The notes below the pieces were generated by a model. The model saw only the letters and a program-made list of their open reading frames with translations. It did no database searches and was not told the origin of the DNA. From an uncultured Lachnospiraceae bacterium (lineage in GTDB: Bacteria > Bacillota > Clostridia > Lachnospirales > Lachnospiraceae), in contig CAMOIJ010000014.1 in NCBI GenBank assembly GCA_946615865.1, forward strand, positions 1 to 54,126: a stretch of 54,126 nucleotides of DNA, written 5' to 3'. Every line of letters begins with the position of its first letter. Position 1 is the first letter of the stretch. Shown here one piece after another: positions 10,652-19,262 of this stretch. The translations under genes were made by a program, and so were the position numbers.

Positions 10652-10960
10652 ATGAGCGAGATGGAAAACAACAAGATCAATGAACAGCAGCTTGAAAATG
10701 TGGCAGGCGGAAACGACGGCAGAGGCGAAGGCACTTTCAGCGCATACGATATCACTCCCCGCTGGATAAGAGTTACAGCTTCCGAGCTCAACGCCAGATA
10801 TTGGCCCAACGGAGAAGTCGCCAAGGTCTATAAGAGAGGCGACAGGCTCAAAGTCGACGGAATCACCACTGACGGCAAGTGGTACAGATTCTGGATGTAT
10901 GATCCGAAGGGCGGCGAGTGCAACGGCTACATTTTTAAAGCCTACACAGAATTAGACTAA
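10652..10960 (+). CDS. GG-leader SH3b-like peptide, copy 2
   Basis: A 102-residue paralogue of the preceding gene in direct repeat. The leader MSEMENNKINEQQLENVAGG carries the double-glycine site; the core starts NDGRGEGTFS and contains the SH3b-like strands WIRVTASELNARYWPNG, GKWYRFWMYD and GYIFKAYTEL. The cysteine present in copy 1 (LNCRYW) is Ala here, while the C in GECNGY is kept, so a disulfide is possible only in copy 1. AGGAGG lies six bases before ATG. The duplication covers promoter, dyad, leader and core. A strong terminator follows. Processing needs a C39-type exporter encoded elsewhere; the ABC-2 exporter downstream has no peptidase. Confidence 0.78.
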   Translation: MSEMENNKINEQQLENVAGGNDGRGEGTFSAYDITPRWIRVTASELNARYWPNGEVAKVYKRGDRLKVDGITTDGKWYRFWMYDPKGGECNGYIFKAYTELD

Positions 10961-10980
10961 TCAGAATTATCAAATTAATC

Positions 10981-11024
10981 CCCCCTGTCAATAGGGCTTC
11001 AGCTCTATTGACAGGGGTCTTTTT
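10981..11024 (+). terminator. Terminator after GG-leader peptide genes
   Basis: CCCCTGTCAATAG and its complement form a 13-bp stem with a loop of about 10 bases, followed by TCTTTTT. It closes the two-gene peptide unit. Confidence 0.92.
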
Positions 11025-11043
11025 ATGGGCAGGGCAAGAAGAA

Positions 11044-11124
11044 AGAGACCTCTGGGGTAGTTTGTCCACACCTGTGGACAAACTACCCCAGAGGTCGATT
11101 AACCCCCAGAGGTCGATTAACCCC
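11044..11124. repeat. Palindromic repeat copy E
   Basis: A full palindrome of two GACCTCTGGGGTAGTTTGTC-type arms is followed by a third, truncated arm (CCCCCAGAGGTCGATTAACC). It ends 3 bases from the stop codon of the leftward ABC ATPase gene. Confidence 0.88.
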
Positions 11125-11126
11125 AC

Positions 11127-12092
11127 TTACGCCCCATACGAAATTTTAATAATGTCGTCGATCCCCGCCTCCTCGATGGAGACGTCCTTGATCGTCTTTA
11201 CCTTCGAGAGGTCCGCAATGATCTCCGCGGCAGTGAGGTCATTCTTCAGGAATCTGTATTTTGCCACATTTCCGTCGTGAAGGATCATCTCGCATCGGGG
11301 GTGTTCCGGCGCAGTTTCATCGTAGTACTCGACGACAAGGGTCTTGTACGGCGCGATCCGGTCGACGATCTGGGAGAGGTTGCCGTCCTCCACCATGACG
11401 CCGTGGTTGATAATGATGATCCGCTCGCACAGCTCCTGGATATCTCCGAGGTCGTGTGTGGTCAGGATAACTGTAGTCTTTCTGACACGGTTGATCTCCT
11501 TAATGAATTTGCGAAGCGCGAATTTGGCGGAGACGTCCAGGCCGATGGTCGGCTCATCGAGAAAGAGCACCTTGGGCGAATGGAGCATGGACGCCGCAAG
11601 GTCGCCCTTCACCCGCTGCCCGAGGGACATCTGCCTTACCGGCTTGTCAATGATCTCTTTGATCCCGAGGATTTGATCCAGCTCGTCCATCGTCTTGTCA
11701 TAGTCCGCCTGATCGATCTGATAAATGTGCTTGAGGAGCTCGAAGCTCTCGCCGAGGCGCAGGTCCCAGTTGAGCTGCGTCCTCTGCCCGAACACGACGC
11801 CGATGTTCCGCACCACTTCTTTCCTGTATCTCGTGATATCCCGTCCGTCGATCAGCACACGCCCCTCTGTGGGCGTGAGGATCCCCGACATCATCTTGAT
11901 CGTCGTGCTCTTCCCCGCTCCGTTGGGCCCGATAAATCCAACGATCTCCCCTTCCCCGATGTGAAAAGACAGATCGCGCACCGCGTGCACAAGCTTGCGC
12001 TCCGGCTTCACAAGCCCTTTCAGTGCGCCCCTGAGTCCGGGGTCTTTGCGCTTTTGCACATAGTCTTTGCTGAGATTTTGAACATCTATCAT
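11127..12092 (-). CDS. ABC-2 exporter ATPase
   Basis: A 321-residue nucleotide-binding subunit of the DrrA/YxlF-like export group. Visible motifs are Walker A GPNGAGKSTT, signature MSLGQRVKGDLAASML, Walker B VLFLDEPTIGLD, and the H-loop TTHDLGD. A C-terminal extension of about 80 residues beyond the ATPase core is typical of DUF990-associated ATPases. The gene starts 2 bases after the stop codon of the second permease and is the last of a three-gene operon. The substrate cannot be predicted. Confidence 0.88.
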   Translation of the reverse strand: MIDVQNLSKDYVQKRKDPGLRGALKGLVKPERKLVHAVRDLSFHIGEGEIVGFIGPNGAGKSTTIKMMSGILTPTEGRVLIDGRDITRYRKEVVRNIGVVFGQRTQLNWDLRLGESFELLKHIYQIDQADYDKTMDELDQILGIKEIIDKPVRQMSLGQRVKGDLAASMLHSPKVLFLDEPTIGLDVSAKFALRKFIKEINRVRKTTVILTTHDLGDIQELCERIIIINHGVMVEDGNLSQIVDRIAPYKTLVVEYYDETAPEHPRCEMILHDGNVAKYRFLKNDLTAAEIIADLSKVKTIKDVSIEEAGIDDIIKISYGA

Positions 12093-12094
12093 AG

Positions 12095-12916
12095 TCAGTT
12101 CCCCGCGCTTTCATACTTTCTGAGACCAATGTCAAAATATACCCCCGCCACAATCATCACCAGAATTCCCACGACCAGCGTTATGAGCGGCACTAGCATG
12201 GCGTTATAGGCGCTGTCGATCCCCAGGAGCGCCGACACCGGGTAGAACGAGATCCATCCGACCGGGATCAGATACGTCAGAATGAACTGCATGCTCTCGG
12301 GGTACATGGACAGCGGATACATCGTTGTCTTGTCCATGATCTCCTGTGTGTACTGCCCGAAGTCCACGGCGCTGCGAGTGTGGAACGACGTGCTCCCCAG
12401 CAAAATATAGATACCCCCGCGAATAAGCGTCGCCCCGACAAGTATGACGACCACCTGCAGGATAAAGAGCAGGTTTACTGTCACCTCACACTTGACGCAT
12501 CCGTAAATGAATACGAGTATGCCCGGGATCAGGTCCGTCACTCCGAAGATATTGATATTGGTGAAGAAGAACTGGTACAGCACTCCGAGCGGCCTGGTCA
12601 GGTACCTGTCAAAATCTCCCTCGATCACGTAATATCCCATAAACCAGCCCTGCACGAAAAAGATCATGGAGAGCGCATGGGAGATCACGGAGAGCCCGTA
12701 CAGAAAGGCCAGCTGCCCGTAGTTCCACCCGTTTATCTCCCCGAAAGACTCCACGACAAACTTGATGATCGCGAATCCCATAATAAACTGGAGCGGATTC
12801 GAGATCATCCATCCGGCGATGTTGGACGGATATTCTATGATCGTCATGACTGCCATTTTGATGACCTGAGCCGTCACATCCATGTAATGGACCAGTTCCC
12901 TGAATGCTTTTCCCAT
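12095..12916 (-). CDS. ABC-2 (DUF990-type) permease
   Basis: A 273-residue membrane protein with about six hydrophobic segments. The stretch EGDFDRYLTRPLG is characteristic of the ABC-2 family permeases grouped as DUF990 and found in pairs with one ATPase. The start MGKAFRELVHYMD follows GGAGG, which overlaps the end of the preceding permease gene; the longer in-frame start lies inside that gene. It acts with the other two operon genes as an exporter of an unknown substrate. Confidence 0.83.
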   Translation of the reverse strand: MGKAFRELVHYMDVTAQVIKMAVMTIIEYPSNIAGWMISNPLQFIMGFAIIKFVVESFGEINGWNYGQLAFLYGLSVISHALSMIFFVQGWFMGYYVIEGDFDRYLTRPLGVLYQFFFTNINIFGVTDLIPGILVFIYGCVKCEVTVNLLFILQVVVILVGATLIRGGIYILLGSTSFHTRSAVDFGQYTQEIMDKTTMYPLSMYPESMQFILTYLIPVGWISFYPVSALLGIDSAYNAMLVPLITLVVGILVMIVAGVYFDIGLRKYESAGN

Positions 12917-12918
12917 CT

Positions 12919-13710
12919 TCAGCCTCCCTGCACCATGACTTTCCTTGTGACTCTGTTTTGGACAAAATAGAACACGCCCGCGAGTATCACAAGCCATAAC
13001 AGCTGGATCCGCATCTGGGCCAGATGCTGTGCGCGGTCCCCTCTCCCGATGTAAATGCTCAGAGGCAGCTGGTAAATATACACGAAGGGGAGCGATTCCA
13101 GCACGCGCGATACTCCCGCCGGGAAAAACCAGATTGGAATGATGCTTCCCGAGAGGAGTCTGAGCAGATGCTTCTTGACCTGGATCAGGGCGTCGATATT
13201 GACCGCCGTAAAAGCGATCATGCCGAACAGCGCGGCGATCAGCCAGTTGATCAAAAATGATTCTAATACCGACAGTATAAAAAGCGGCAGATCTCGAATG
13301 TCCGCCATCCGAGGGATCCCCACCATCAGCGATCCGATGACCAGGATCGGGACCATATTTTGAAATACCAGCGCAGCAATATTCCCTAGATCCTCGGCAA
13401 AATAGGACCCAAATATATTGATCGGCTTCATCATGTCCGTGGCTACCGTGCCCTTTATCACGCTCATCTGAATCCTTCTCTCGACGTTCGTGATCAGAAG
13501 CACCGACAGAGCAGACGAAATTACGACATACGTCAGCATACTGTCCGCGTCGACGCCGCCGACCATTCCCCGCCCCTTATACAGCGCCCGCCAGAAATAA
13601 GCCGAGGTGATCATGATGATAGTCTGCATGATGATGTTCCCGTAGACGTTGAACTCGTAGGTCATGCTCTTTATGATCTGTGTTTTCAGAATATACAAAT
13701 ACTTTTTCAT
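12919..13710 (-). CDS. ABC-2 (DUF990-type) permease, first gene
   Basis: A 263-residue membrane protein with about six transmembrane segments, first gene of the exporter operon. KGTVATDMMKPINIFGSYFAEDLGN is the counterpart of the EGDFDRYLTRPLG stretch of its partner (given in part: KGTVATDMMKPIN). Heterodimeric DUF990 permeases plus one ATPase are a common export layout in Firmicutes. A TATAAT box lies about 50 bases upstream, immediately next to palindromic repeat copy F. The repeat sits where the -35 box should be. Confidence 0.82.
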   Translation of the reverse strand: MKKYLYILKTQIIKSMTYEFNVYGNIIMQTIIMITSAYFWRALYKGRGMVGGVDADSMLTYVVISSALSVLLITNVERRIQMSVIKGTVATDMMKPINIFGSYFAEDLGNIAALVFQNMVPILVIGSLMVGIPRMADIRDLPLFILSVLESFLINWLIAALFGMIAFTAVNIDALIQVKKHLLRLLSGSIIPIWFFPAGVSRVLESLPFVYIYQLPLSIYIGRGDRAQHLAQMRIQLLWLVILAGVFYFVQNRVTRKVMVQGG

Positions 13711-13770
13711 GCCGGTAACCCGCTCTGATTCCTGATTCCTTTACCTTGAAGACAATCTTATTATACAGGA

Positions 13771-13871
13771 TTGATCGACCTCTGGGGTAGTTTGTCCACA
13801 CATGGGGATTGATCGACCTCTGGGGTAGTTTGTCCCCACATGGGGACAAACTACCCCAGAGGTCGATTTAC
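13771..13871. repeat. Palindromic repeat copy F, with a doubled arm
   Basis: Two left arms in tandem (GATCGACCTCTGGGGTAGTTTG twice, cited in part) are followed by one right arm ending AGAGGTCGATTTACC. It lies between the divergent exporter operon and the next rightward gene and directly abuts the TATAAT box of the exporter. Confidence 0.88.
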
Positions 13872-13947
13872 CGTTTTGACTATTTATGATTCCCGGAAAT
13901 GGTTGTATCCTATCTATTGGAAAGGGGCGCCGCCCCTCGGTTAATAC

Positions 13948-14535
13948 ATGAAAAAGAGTATAGAAATGGACAATATGCAAACTGAATTAATAAAACACCG
14001 GCACACGCTCGCGGTCGTGGGGCTGGGCGCCATAGCGTTCGGGATCTGGAGTTTGATCAAGTCGATCCTGTATTTTGTGCTGGTAGAGCCGATCTTCGAT
14101 ACTATTTCTTCAAATTATGATGATTTATCCAACTCTAAGTACGAGGCCTGGGTCTTGGTTGCCATCACTTTCGCGATCGTCGTCATGTTTGTTCTGTTCG
14201 ATATGCTGCTCCGATGGAAAGTGGGCAGGAAAGCAATGGCAGTCTCAAGGGGTGACAAAGAACCGGGGGTCGGTTTCTTCATCCTCTCCTCGATCCTCCT
14301 GCTGATGGACATGACAGAGCTTATAATGGGCGCCTTATCGATTGCAGGGATCATTCCTTCCGATGAGGATATCACTGACCAGATCTCGACGCTTCTCGTT
14401 GACTTCACTTCTGTTGTGATGCTGATCGAAATGCTTTTCGCGGCCATTATGATCAGAAAGCTCGTGAAAAAGATCTCTGAGGGGCAAAATACAGAGGGAC
14501 AAAACACAGCAGAGCACAGTTCCGGCGCAGCCTGA
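13948..14535 (+). CDS. Small membrane protein, unknown
   Basis: A 195-residue protein with about four hydrophobic segments (near residues 21-45, 68-88, 108-132 and 152-172) and a polar C-terminal tail with the short repeat EGQNTEGQNT. I do not recognise the family. No good ribosome site precedes the chosen ATG; instead the GC-rich hairpin AGGGGCGCCGCCCCT lies 10 bases upstream. A second Met six codons later is an alternative start. It precedes a DUF6765 gene by about 40 bases in the same direction and may share its transcript. Confidence 0.65.
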   Translation: MKKSIEMDNMQTELIKHRHTLAVVGLGAIAFGIWSLIKSILYFVLVEPIFDTISSNYDDLSNSKYEAWVLVAITFAIVVMFVLFDMLLRWKVGRKAMAVSRGDKEPGVGFFILSSILLLMDMTELIMGALSIAGIIPSDEDITDQISTLLVDFTSVVMLIEMLFAAIMIRKLVKKISEGQNTEGQNTAEHSSGAA

Positions 14536-14574
14536 ACAACGCTGCTGCGACAAACTCAGGGAAAGAAACACGAA

Positions 14575-15792
14575 ATGCAGATTGACTTTCATTATTATGC
14601 GACATATTGCGCGGCCTTTCTGGCAGGGTATTCCCACGAGGAGTGTCTTGCGATCTGTTACAGCGCGCAGTTTACGGACTGCTGCACGAGAACGCTGCTC
14701 TCCACGATCGGCGGGCCGGCCGAGGCGGCCACCACACAGCTGCAACTGGAGATGATGGACGCCCGCACGGACATACTCGGGCTTCAGGACATTACAAGGA
14801 TCTGGTCTTCCTTCCATTTCCTCCCCAGGGACCTCAAGGCTGACCCCGGGAAGGGCTCGCGCATCTATAAGGCAAAATATCGCCTGATCTGCGGTCCCAA
14901 CGGCGACCTTCTTATGAAAACAGTAAACCTTGCCAAAGAAAGCCTCCAGGCTGTCGGCATCGCCATGCACGTTCTGGCGGACACGTGGGCGCATCAGTAT
15001 TTTGCCGGAACGCCGTCCCAGGTCATCAACAATACGGACTATTGGTTTTTCGAACTGCTCCCGGCGGAGGCCTCCGGCGACAGCGCTAACAGCGGGGACA
15101 GCCGGGAAAGCGGAGACGCTAAAAGAGCCTTCACAGAGCGAAGGATCACTTTCCGCCACAATCCGACAGGAAAGGACGATCTTGACAAAGGCATTTATAC
15201 GAGCACGGTCTACCAGCTTGAGGAGAACTCCGTGATGAGCCTGGGCCACGGCCGCGCGGGCCACTTGCCGGATTACAGTTTCATGCGCTACAAATACCTG
15301 CCCGCATGGGGTAAATACGAGGAGGTCGTCAAGGACAATCCGTCTGATTACTATAAAGCATTCTGCCAGATGGTATATGCGATGAGATATCTGCGCGGGG
15401 ATCACGAGACCTTTGAGACGGACCGCTACGATACGGAGAAGGTATCCCCTTACGAGACGGAGATCAAAGAGATCCTCGAGAAGAGGCAGCTCGACGCCTG
15501 TGCCGACTGGAAAGCCTTCGGAGAGAAACTCTCCGGCTGCGAGATCCCGGATTTTGATGCGGACCGATACTGTGCCGAGTATAAACAGGCGTCTGTAGAC
15601 GATAAAGACGGTACTTTTCTGGGCAGTTATATCGACGCGGCCCTTGCTCAGAAGACCATGGTCACGAACCAGATCTTCCAATCGGACAATCTTTTGGCCG
15701 GCTACTCGGTAGAGTACAGCGAGAGCCGTTTCCTGGGAATCCGGGACTTCATACACTACATTGAGCATAAAAGGAAAAAGGAGAATGCATGA
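14575..15792 (+). CDS. DUF6765-family protein
   Basis: A 405-residue cytoplasmic protein with the DUF6765 opening MQIDFHYYATYCAAFLAGYS and the conserved block GIAMHVLADTWAHQYFAG. The spaced His/Asp residues (DFH, HVLADTWAHQ, YxGH-type RAGHLPDYSF) look like a metal site of the zinc phospholipase C/HD kind, but no activity is established. Residues of about 165-180 are a low-complexity SGDSANSGDSRESGD insertion not expected in the family core. The stop overlaps the start of the next gene by four bases, so the two are coupled. Confidence 0.75.
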   Translation: MQIDFHYYATYCAAFLAGYSHEECLAICYSAQFTDCCTRTLLSTIGGPAEAATTQLQLEMMDARTDILGLQDITRIWSSFHFLPRDLKADPGKGSRIYKAKYRLICGPNGDLLMKTVNLAKESLQAVGIAMHVLADTWAHQYFAGTPSQVINNTDYWFFELLPAEASGDSANSGDSRESGDAKRAFTERRITFRHNPTGKDDLDKGIYTSTVYQLEENSVMSLGHGRAGHLPDYSFMRYKYLPAWGKYEEVVKDNPSDYYKAFCQMVYAMRYLRGDHETFETDRYDTEKVSPYETEIKEILEKRQLDACADWKAFGEKLSGCEIPDFDADRYCAEYKQASVDDKDGTFLGSYIDAALAQKTMVTNQIFQSDNLLAGYSVEYSESRFLGIRDFIHYIEHKRKKENA

Positions 15793-16322
15793 GTAAGTTC
15801 CAGCGCGTTCAAAACATAGTGATCGGACTGAGCATGCTGATCAGCGCGGCGGTCCTCATTTTTCTGCCGGAAGGCGGCTGCCTCTATATCATGCTCTTTT
15901 TGGCGGCCTCCCTGATCCTCCGGGGAATCTCAGAACTGATCTATTACTTCACCATGGCAAGATACATGGTGGGAGGGAAACTGATCCTGTTCATCGGCGC
16001 CGTATTCTTTGACTTCGGCTTCTTTACGCTGACGCTTTCCGACGAGTCGAACTTATTCGTGCTCGCCTATCTGCTCGGATTTCACGCTTTTGCGGGCCTG
16101 GTCAATGTTTTGCGCGCGCTCGAGGCAAGGCGGTATAAATCGACTTCCTGGAGGATCAACATGGCCCAGGGCGTTGCGAGCATACTTACCGTCCTGATAT
16201 GCATGCTCTTCTCCCACAACGAGACCCTGCTCGTCTATTGCTACTGCGCGGGTATGATCTACTCTGCGGCGCTTCGGATCTACTCCGTGTTCAGGAGGAC
16301 AGCCGTCGTGTATGTTCAGTGA
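15789..16322 (+). CDS. HdeD/DUF308-like membrane protein
   Basis: A 177-residue protein of six short hydrophobic segments arranged in pairs, the pattern of HdeD/DUF308 proteins (RVQNIVIGLSMLISAAVLIF at the start; SLILRGISELIYYF). Its role is unknown; relatives occur in acid-stress loci. It is translationally coupled to the DUF6765 gene. Its last 32 bases overlap the end of the convergent symporter gene, with no room for a terminator between them. Confidence 0.65.
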   Translation: MSKFQRVQNIVIGLSMLISAAVLIFLPEGGCLYIMLFLAASLILRGISELIYYFTMARYMVGGKLILFIGAVFFDFGFFTLTLSDESNLFVLAYLLGFHAFAGLVNVLRALEARRYKSTSWRINMAQGVASILTVLICMLFSHNETLLVYCYCAGMIYSAALRIYSVFRRTAVVYVQ

Positions 16323-17817
16323 TGTCAAGACCTTTCTCCTGGTTTTCCCTGATCTTCTGCTGATCCTCTTGCGCGTACTTCTCAACGTCCATCCTCCACA
16401 GAAGGAAGATAGATACAATAAAGGTCAGTATATCCATTCCCAGATAGACAAAGATCAGTACATTCTCCGCAGCGACAGGCTGCTTAACAAGGGTCGCGTC
16501 ATAGCCGGTCACACCGAGCAGTCCGCTGACGATTCCTACTGCCAGCCCCAGAAGGCCCACCATAATGGAACCATAGATCGACATTGTGAAACCGTCGCTT
16601 CTAAAGCCGTTTTTGACTTCGAGGTGATCAAGGACATCAGAGATGACTGCAAGCATGACATACTGAGAGGGGACGATCCCGACTGCCTTGAGCACGACGC
16701 CCGCGCAGACCATCTTGAAATTGTGGACTCCCATGAAAGCGACGGCGCCGCCCAGTACTGAGAAGATCAGTCCTATGACGATCGCGCGCTGTTTGCCCAG
16801 CTTGTTGGCAAGGGGCCACGCAATGACCATGCCGACAGCGGAGGGAAGGCCGCCGATTAGGCCCAGCGTGCTCATCATAGCGCCGGACGCGCTCTCCGGA
16901 TCCGATGCAGTCAGAACGCTGTCAAACATCCAGCGAACGTAGAAGCTCATTGACGTATTCTTGACAAGCTGTCCCATCTGGAAGAAGAACACAAAGAGGA
17001 TGACCATCCACCAATACTTATCAGCTTTGCAGGCATTCACATGGGTCTTCATGGGAATAGCCTCAGCCGCCTGCGGAAGATCCATTGTTTCCTCAGTAAT
17101 TCTCTCTCTTGTGAAGAAGTACTCGAGGATGATACCAAACGCAGTTACCAGCGCAAAGCCGATCGAGAGCACTCTCCAGTGGGAATAGGACGCCGCGACG
17201 TCCAGAGAAGTTCCGTTGTAAGAGAACATATAGCTCTGCAGCAGGATCGGAACCACGATACTGGCGCCGACACCGGCAGCCGCCACCATGGACGCGTTGG
17301 ACATGGTAGCCAGGAGGCCTCTCTTGTCTGTGTCACGTGTGGACAGGGAGACCATCGAGCTGTGTGCTGTGTAATAGCAGGGATATGCGATCGAATAGTA
17401 CAGGTTATAGCTGACCGCGATCCAGATCATCTGCAGCGGTGATCCATTGTTGGGCGACGCGAACATCAGGATGATGGCCACTGCCATGAGCGGGATCGAG
17501 ACGAACAGGTACGGACGGGCTTTGCCAGCCGTAGTTCTGGTGTTGTCGATCCACTTTCCTACCATCAGGTTCCCGAGCACAACGAAGACGACGGAAACGA
17601 TCGGAAGGAGCGCCGCAAACGCGCCTGCCCCGAATCTGGTCCATCCCAGAACGTCCGCATAGTATCTGGTCAGATAGGCTCCGAATATCGAGTTGGCAAG
17701 CATCGCGCAGAACGGTGCCAAAAAATAGCCCAGCGCGATCTCCTGAATTTTGACCTCGTCACTTTTGATCTTTGTCCCCAGTGCAGGCTGCTCTACTGTC
17801 TTTTTCAAAAAGTCCAT
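16291..17817 (-). CDS. GPH-family sugar:cation symporter
   Basis: A 508-residue transporter with about twelve transmembrane segments of the glycoside-pentoside-hexuronide family (MelB/UidB type). The loop GKWIDNTRTTAGKARPYL is the family signature between helices 2 and 3. It would import a glycoside or uronide with H+ or Na+. The start MDFLKKTVEQ follows GGAGGGGACACA. No hydrolase is immediately downstream; a convergent gene overlaps its end. Upstream lie a transketolase scrap and a divergent two-gene unit of unknown function. Confidence 0.85.
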   Translation of the reverse strand: MDFLKKTVEQPALGTKIKSDEVKIQEIALGYFLAPFCAMLANSIFGAYLTRYYADVLGWTRFGAGAFAALLPIVSVVFVVLGNLMVGKWIDNTRTTAGKARPYLFVSIPLMAVAIILMFASPNNGSPLQMIWIAVSYNLYYSIAYPCYYTAHSSMVSLSTRDTDKRGLLATMSNASMVAAAGVGASIVVPILLQSYMFSYNGTSLDVAASYSHWRVLSIGFALVTAFGIILEYFFTRERITEETMDLPQAAEAIPMKTHVNACKADKYWWMVILFVFFFQMGQLVKNTSMSFYVRWMFDSVLTASDPESASGAMMSTLGLIGGLPSAVGMVIAWPLANKLGKQRAIVIGLIFSVLGGAVAFMGVHNFKMVCAGVVLKAVGIVPSQYVMLAVISDVLDHLEVKNGFRSDGFTMSIYGSIMVGLLGLAVGIVSGLLGVTGYDATLVKQPVAAENVLIFVYLGMDILTFIVSIFLLWRMDVEKYAQEDQQKIRENQEKGLDITEHTRRLSS

Positions 17818-17924
17818 TGTGTCCCCTCCATGCAGCAAATCGCGGGTGCATCACATCTGTGACCACACATGTCTATATTATACCCTATAAGGAGTGTTTC
17901 TTCATATAAGAACCCCCGCCGCGG

Positions 17925-18060
17925 ATCGGACTTGCCGAACTTGTCGCGCACGCCGATGCGGTACATCTTTGTCGGGCACTTCTCAGCAAGGCACTCCGCT
18001 ACTGCGCCGCCCAGGCCGCCGATGATGTTGTGCTCTTCAGCGGTTACGACCTTGCCGGGA
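17925..18060 (-). pseudogene. Fragment of a transketolase C-terminal subunit
   Basis: The minus strand reads GKVVTAEEHNIIGGLGGAVA, then ECLAEKCPTKMYRIGVRDKF, then GKS. This matches the last domain of transketolase C-subunits (TAEEH and GGLG motifs). About 45 residues are present, with no start codon or upstream domains. It lies in the gap between the symporter and a divergent gene and is a leftover of a deleted or rearranged gene. Confidence 0.7.
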
Positions 18061-18197
18061 TTGTTTTTAAAAACACAGTTTTTATTCTTTTTACTTCTTG
18101 CTTTTGATTGTTTTTGTAGGTATATGTTTGTTTGAGCGATTGTTTTTGTGATCGTTTTGAAAGGAACATCTGATTCAGATATGAAAGGACAAAAGAT

Positions 18198-19262
18198 ATG
18201 CACGTTACAAAGAAAGTTATTTCCAACTTGAACAAATGCTACGCCATGTCCGAAGTCACCGTTGAGGGCAAGCGCTGTTTTGTCGTAGCAGCAGAGAAGC
18301 ACGACCCCTGCTATCTCTTCTCCGAAGAGGGTGAACTCCTCGAGAAAGTCTGGGACGAGCCCGGCGGAGTTATGACCATGGCTCCTGTTCCCGGTGCGGA
18401 CGGCCAGTTCCTCGCGACTCACAAGTTCTACTCCCCCAACGACTCCGCTGACGCGAAGATCGTCATCGTGACCCGCAGGGCTAAAGGCGACTGGGAAGTA
18501 AGGACCCTCTGCGAGGCTCCCTTTGTTCACCGCTTCGGCATCTTCAGAAGAGCCGGCGTGAACTATCTGCTGGTCTGCTGCCTCAAGAGCGGCCATTCTT
18601 ATAAGAATGACTGGCGCTTTGCAGGCGCATGCTTCGCTGCAGAACTGCCTGCTGACCTCAGCGCGTTTGACGACGGTCATCTCCTTGAGCTCTCCCTCGT
18701 ACAGGACGGCATGCTCAGAAACCACGGTTTCTCCAGAGCAGTGTGGGGCGGACATGAAGCAGCCGTGATCGGATGCGAGCAGGGCACCTTCCTTATGGAA
18801 CCCCCGAGAGTCCGCGGCGCTCAGTGGACTGTGACAAATATTCTCCCGGTTCCCTCCAGCGATGCGGTCCTCATCGACTTCGACGGCGACGGCAAGCTCG
18901 AGCTGGGTCTGATCAGCCCCTTCCACGGCAATTCCCTCACCATCTGGCATCTGAACGAGTTCGGATATTATGTTCCCCAGTGGAAATACGGCGCTCCCGA
19001 GAAGGAGACCGAGATGCTTCACGCTACATGGGCGGACATGATCCTCGGCAAACCCACCTGGATCGTTGGCTGGCGCAAGGGAACCAAGTGCTCCATCGCG
19101 ATCACATGGGACGCGGAAGCCGGCGACTACCGCGCGGAGACCTTCGATTCCAATACCGGTATGGCAAATGCTATGCATTTCGTCAGAAGCGACGGCAAGG
19201 AGATCGTTGTAGGCACAAACCGCGAAATCGACGAAGTTGCTTACTATGAATTTGAAGAGTAA
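18198..19262 (+). CDS. Unknown beta-propeller-like protein
   Basis: A 354-residue protein without signal peptide or membrane segment. It is rich in short beta-strand repeats and has the FG-GAP/EF-like motif LIDFDGDGKLELGLISPF near residue 230, suggesting a propeller with a calcium site. I do not recognise the family. The last 17 bases overlap the start of a HAD phosphatase, so the two are translationally coupled; a role in handling a sugar or sugar phosphate is possible given the symporter next door. The 5' region is AT-rich and ends AAAGGACAAAAGAT before ATG. Confidence 0.6.
   Translation: MHVTKKVISNLNKCYAMSEVTVEGKRCFVVAAEKHDPCYLFSEEGELLEKVWDEPGGVMTMAPVPGADGQFLATHKFYSPNDSADAKIVIVTRRAKGDWEVRTLCEAPFVHRFGIFRRAGVNYLLVCCLKSGHSYKNDWRFAGACFAAELPADLSAFDDGHLLELSLVQDGMLRNHGFSRAVWGGHEAAVIGCEQGTFLMEPPRVRGAQWTVTNILPVPSSDAVLIDFDGDGKLELGLISPFHGNSLTIWHLNEFGYYVPQWKYGAPEKETEMLHATWADMILGKPTWIVGWRKGTKCSIAITWDAEAGDYRAETFDSNTGMANAMHFVRSDGKEIVVGTNREIDEVAYYEFEE

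Noticed and set aside
14335-15768. A 477-codon minus-strand frame opposite the DUF6765 gene
   Set aside because: Antisense shadow; the plus-strand gene has family motifs and a coupled downstream gene.
17805-19178. A 457-codon minus-strand frame opposite the propeller-like gene
   Set aside because: Antisense shadow. Only the transketolase fragment inside its downstream part is meaningful.
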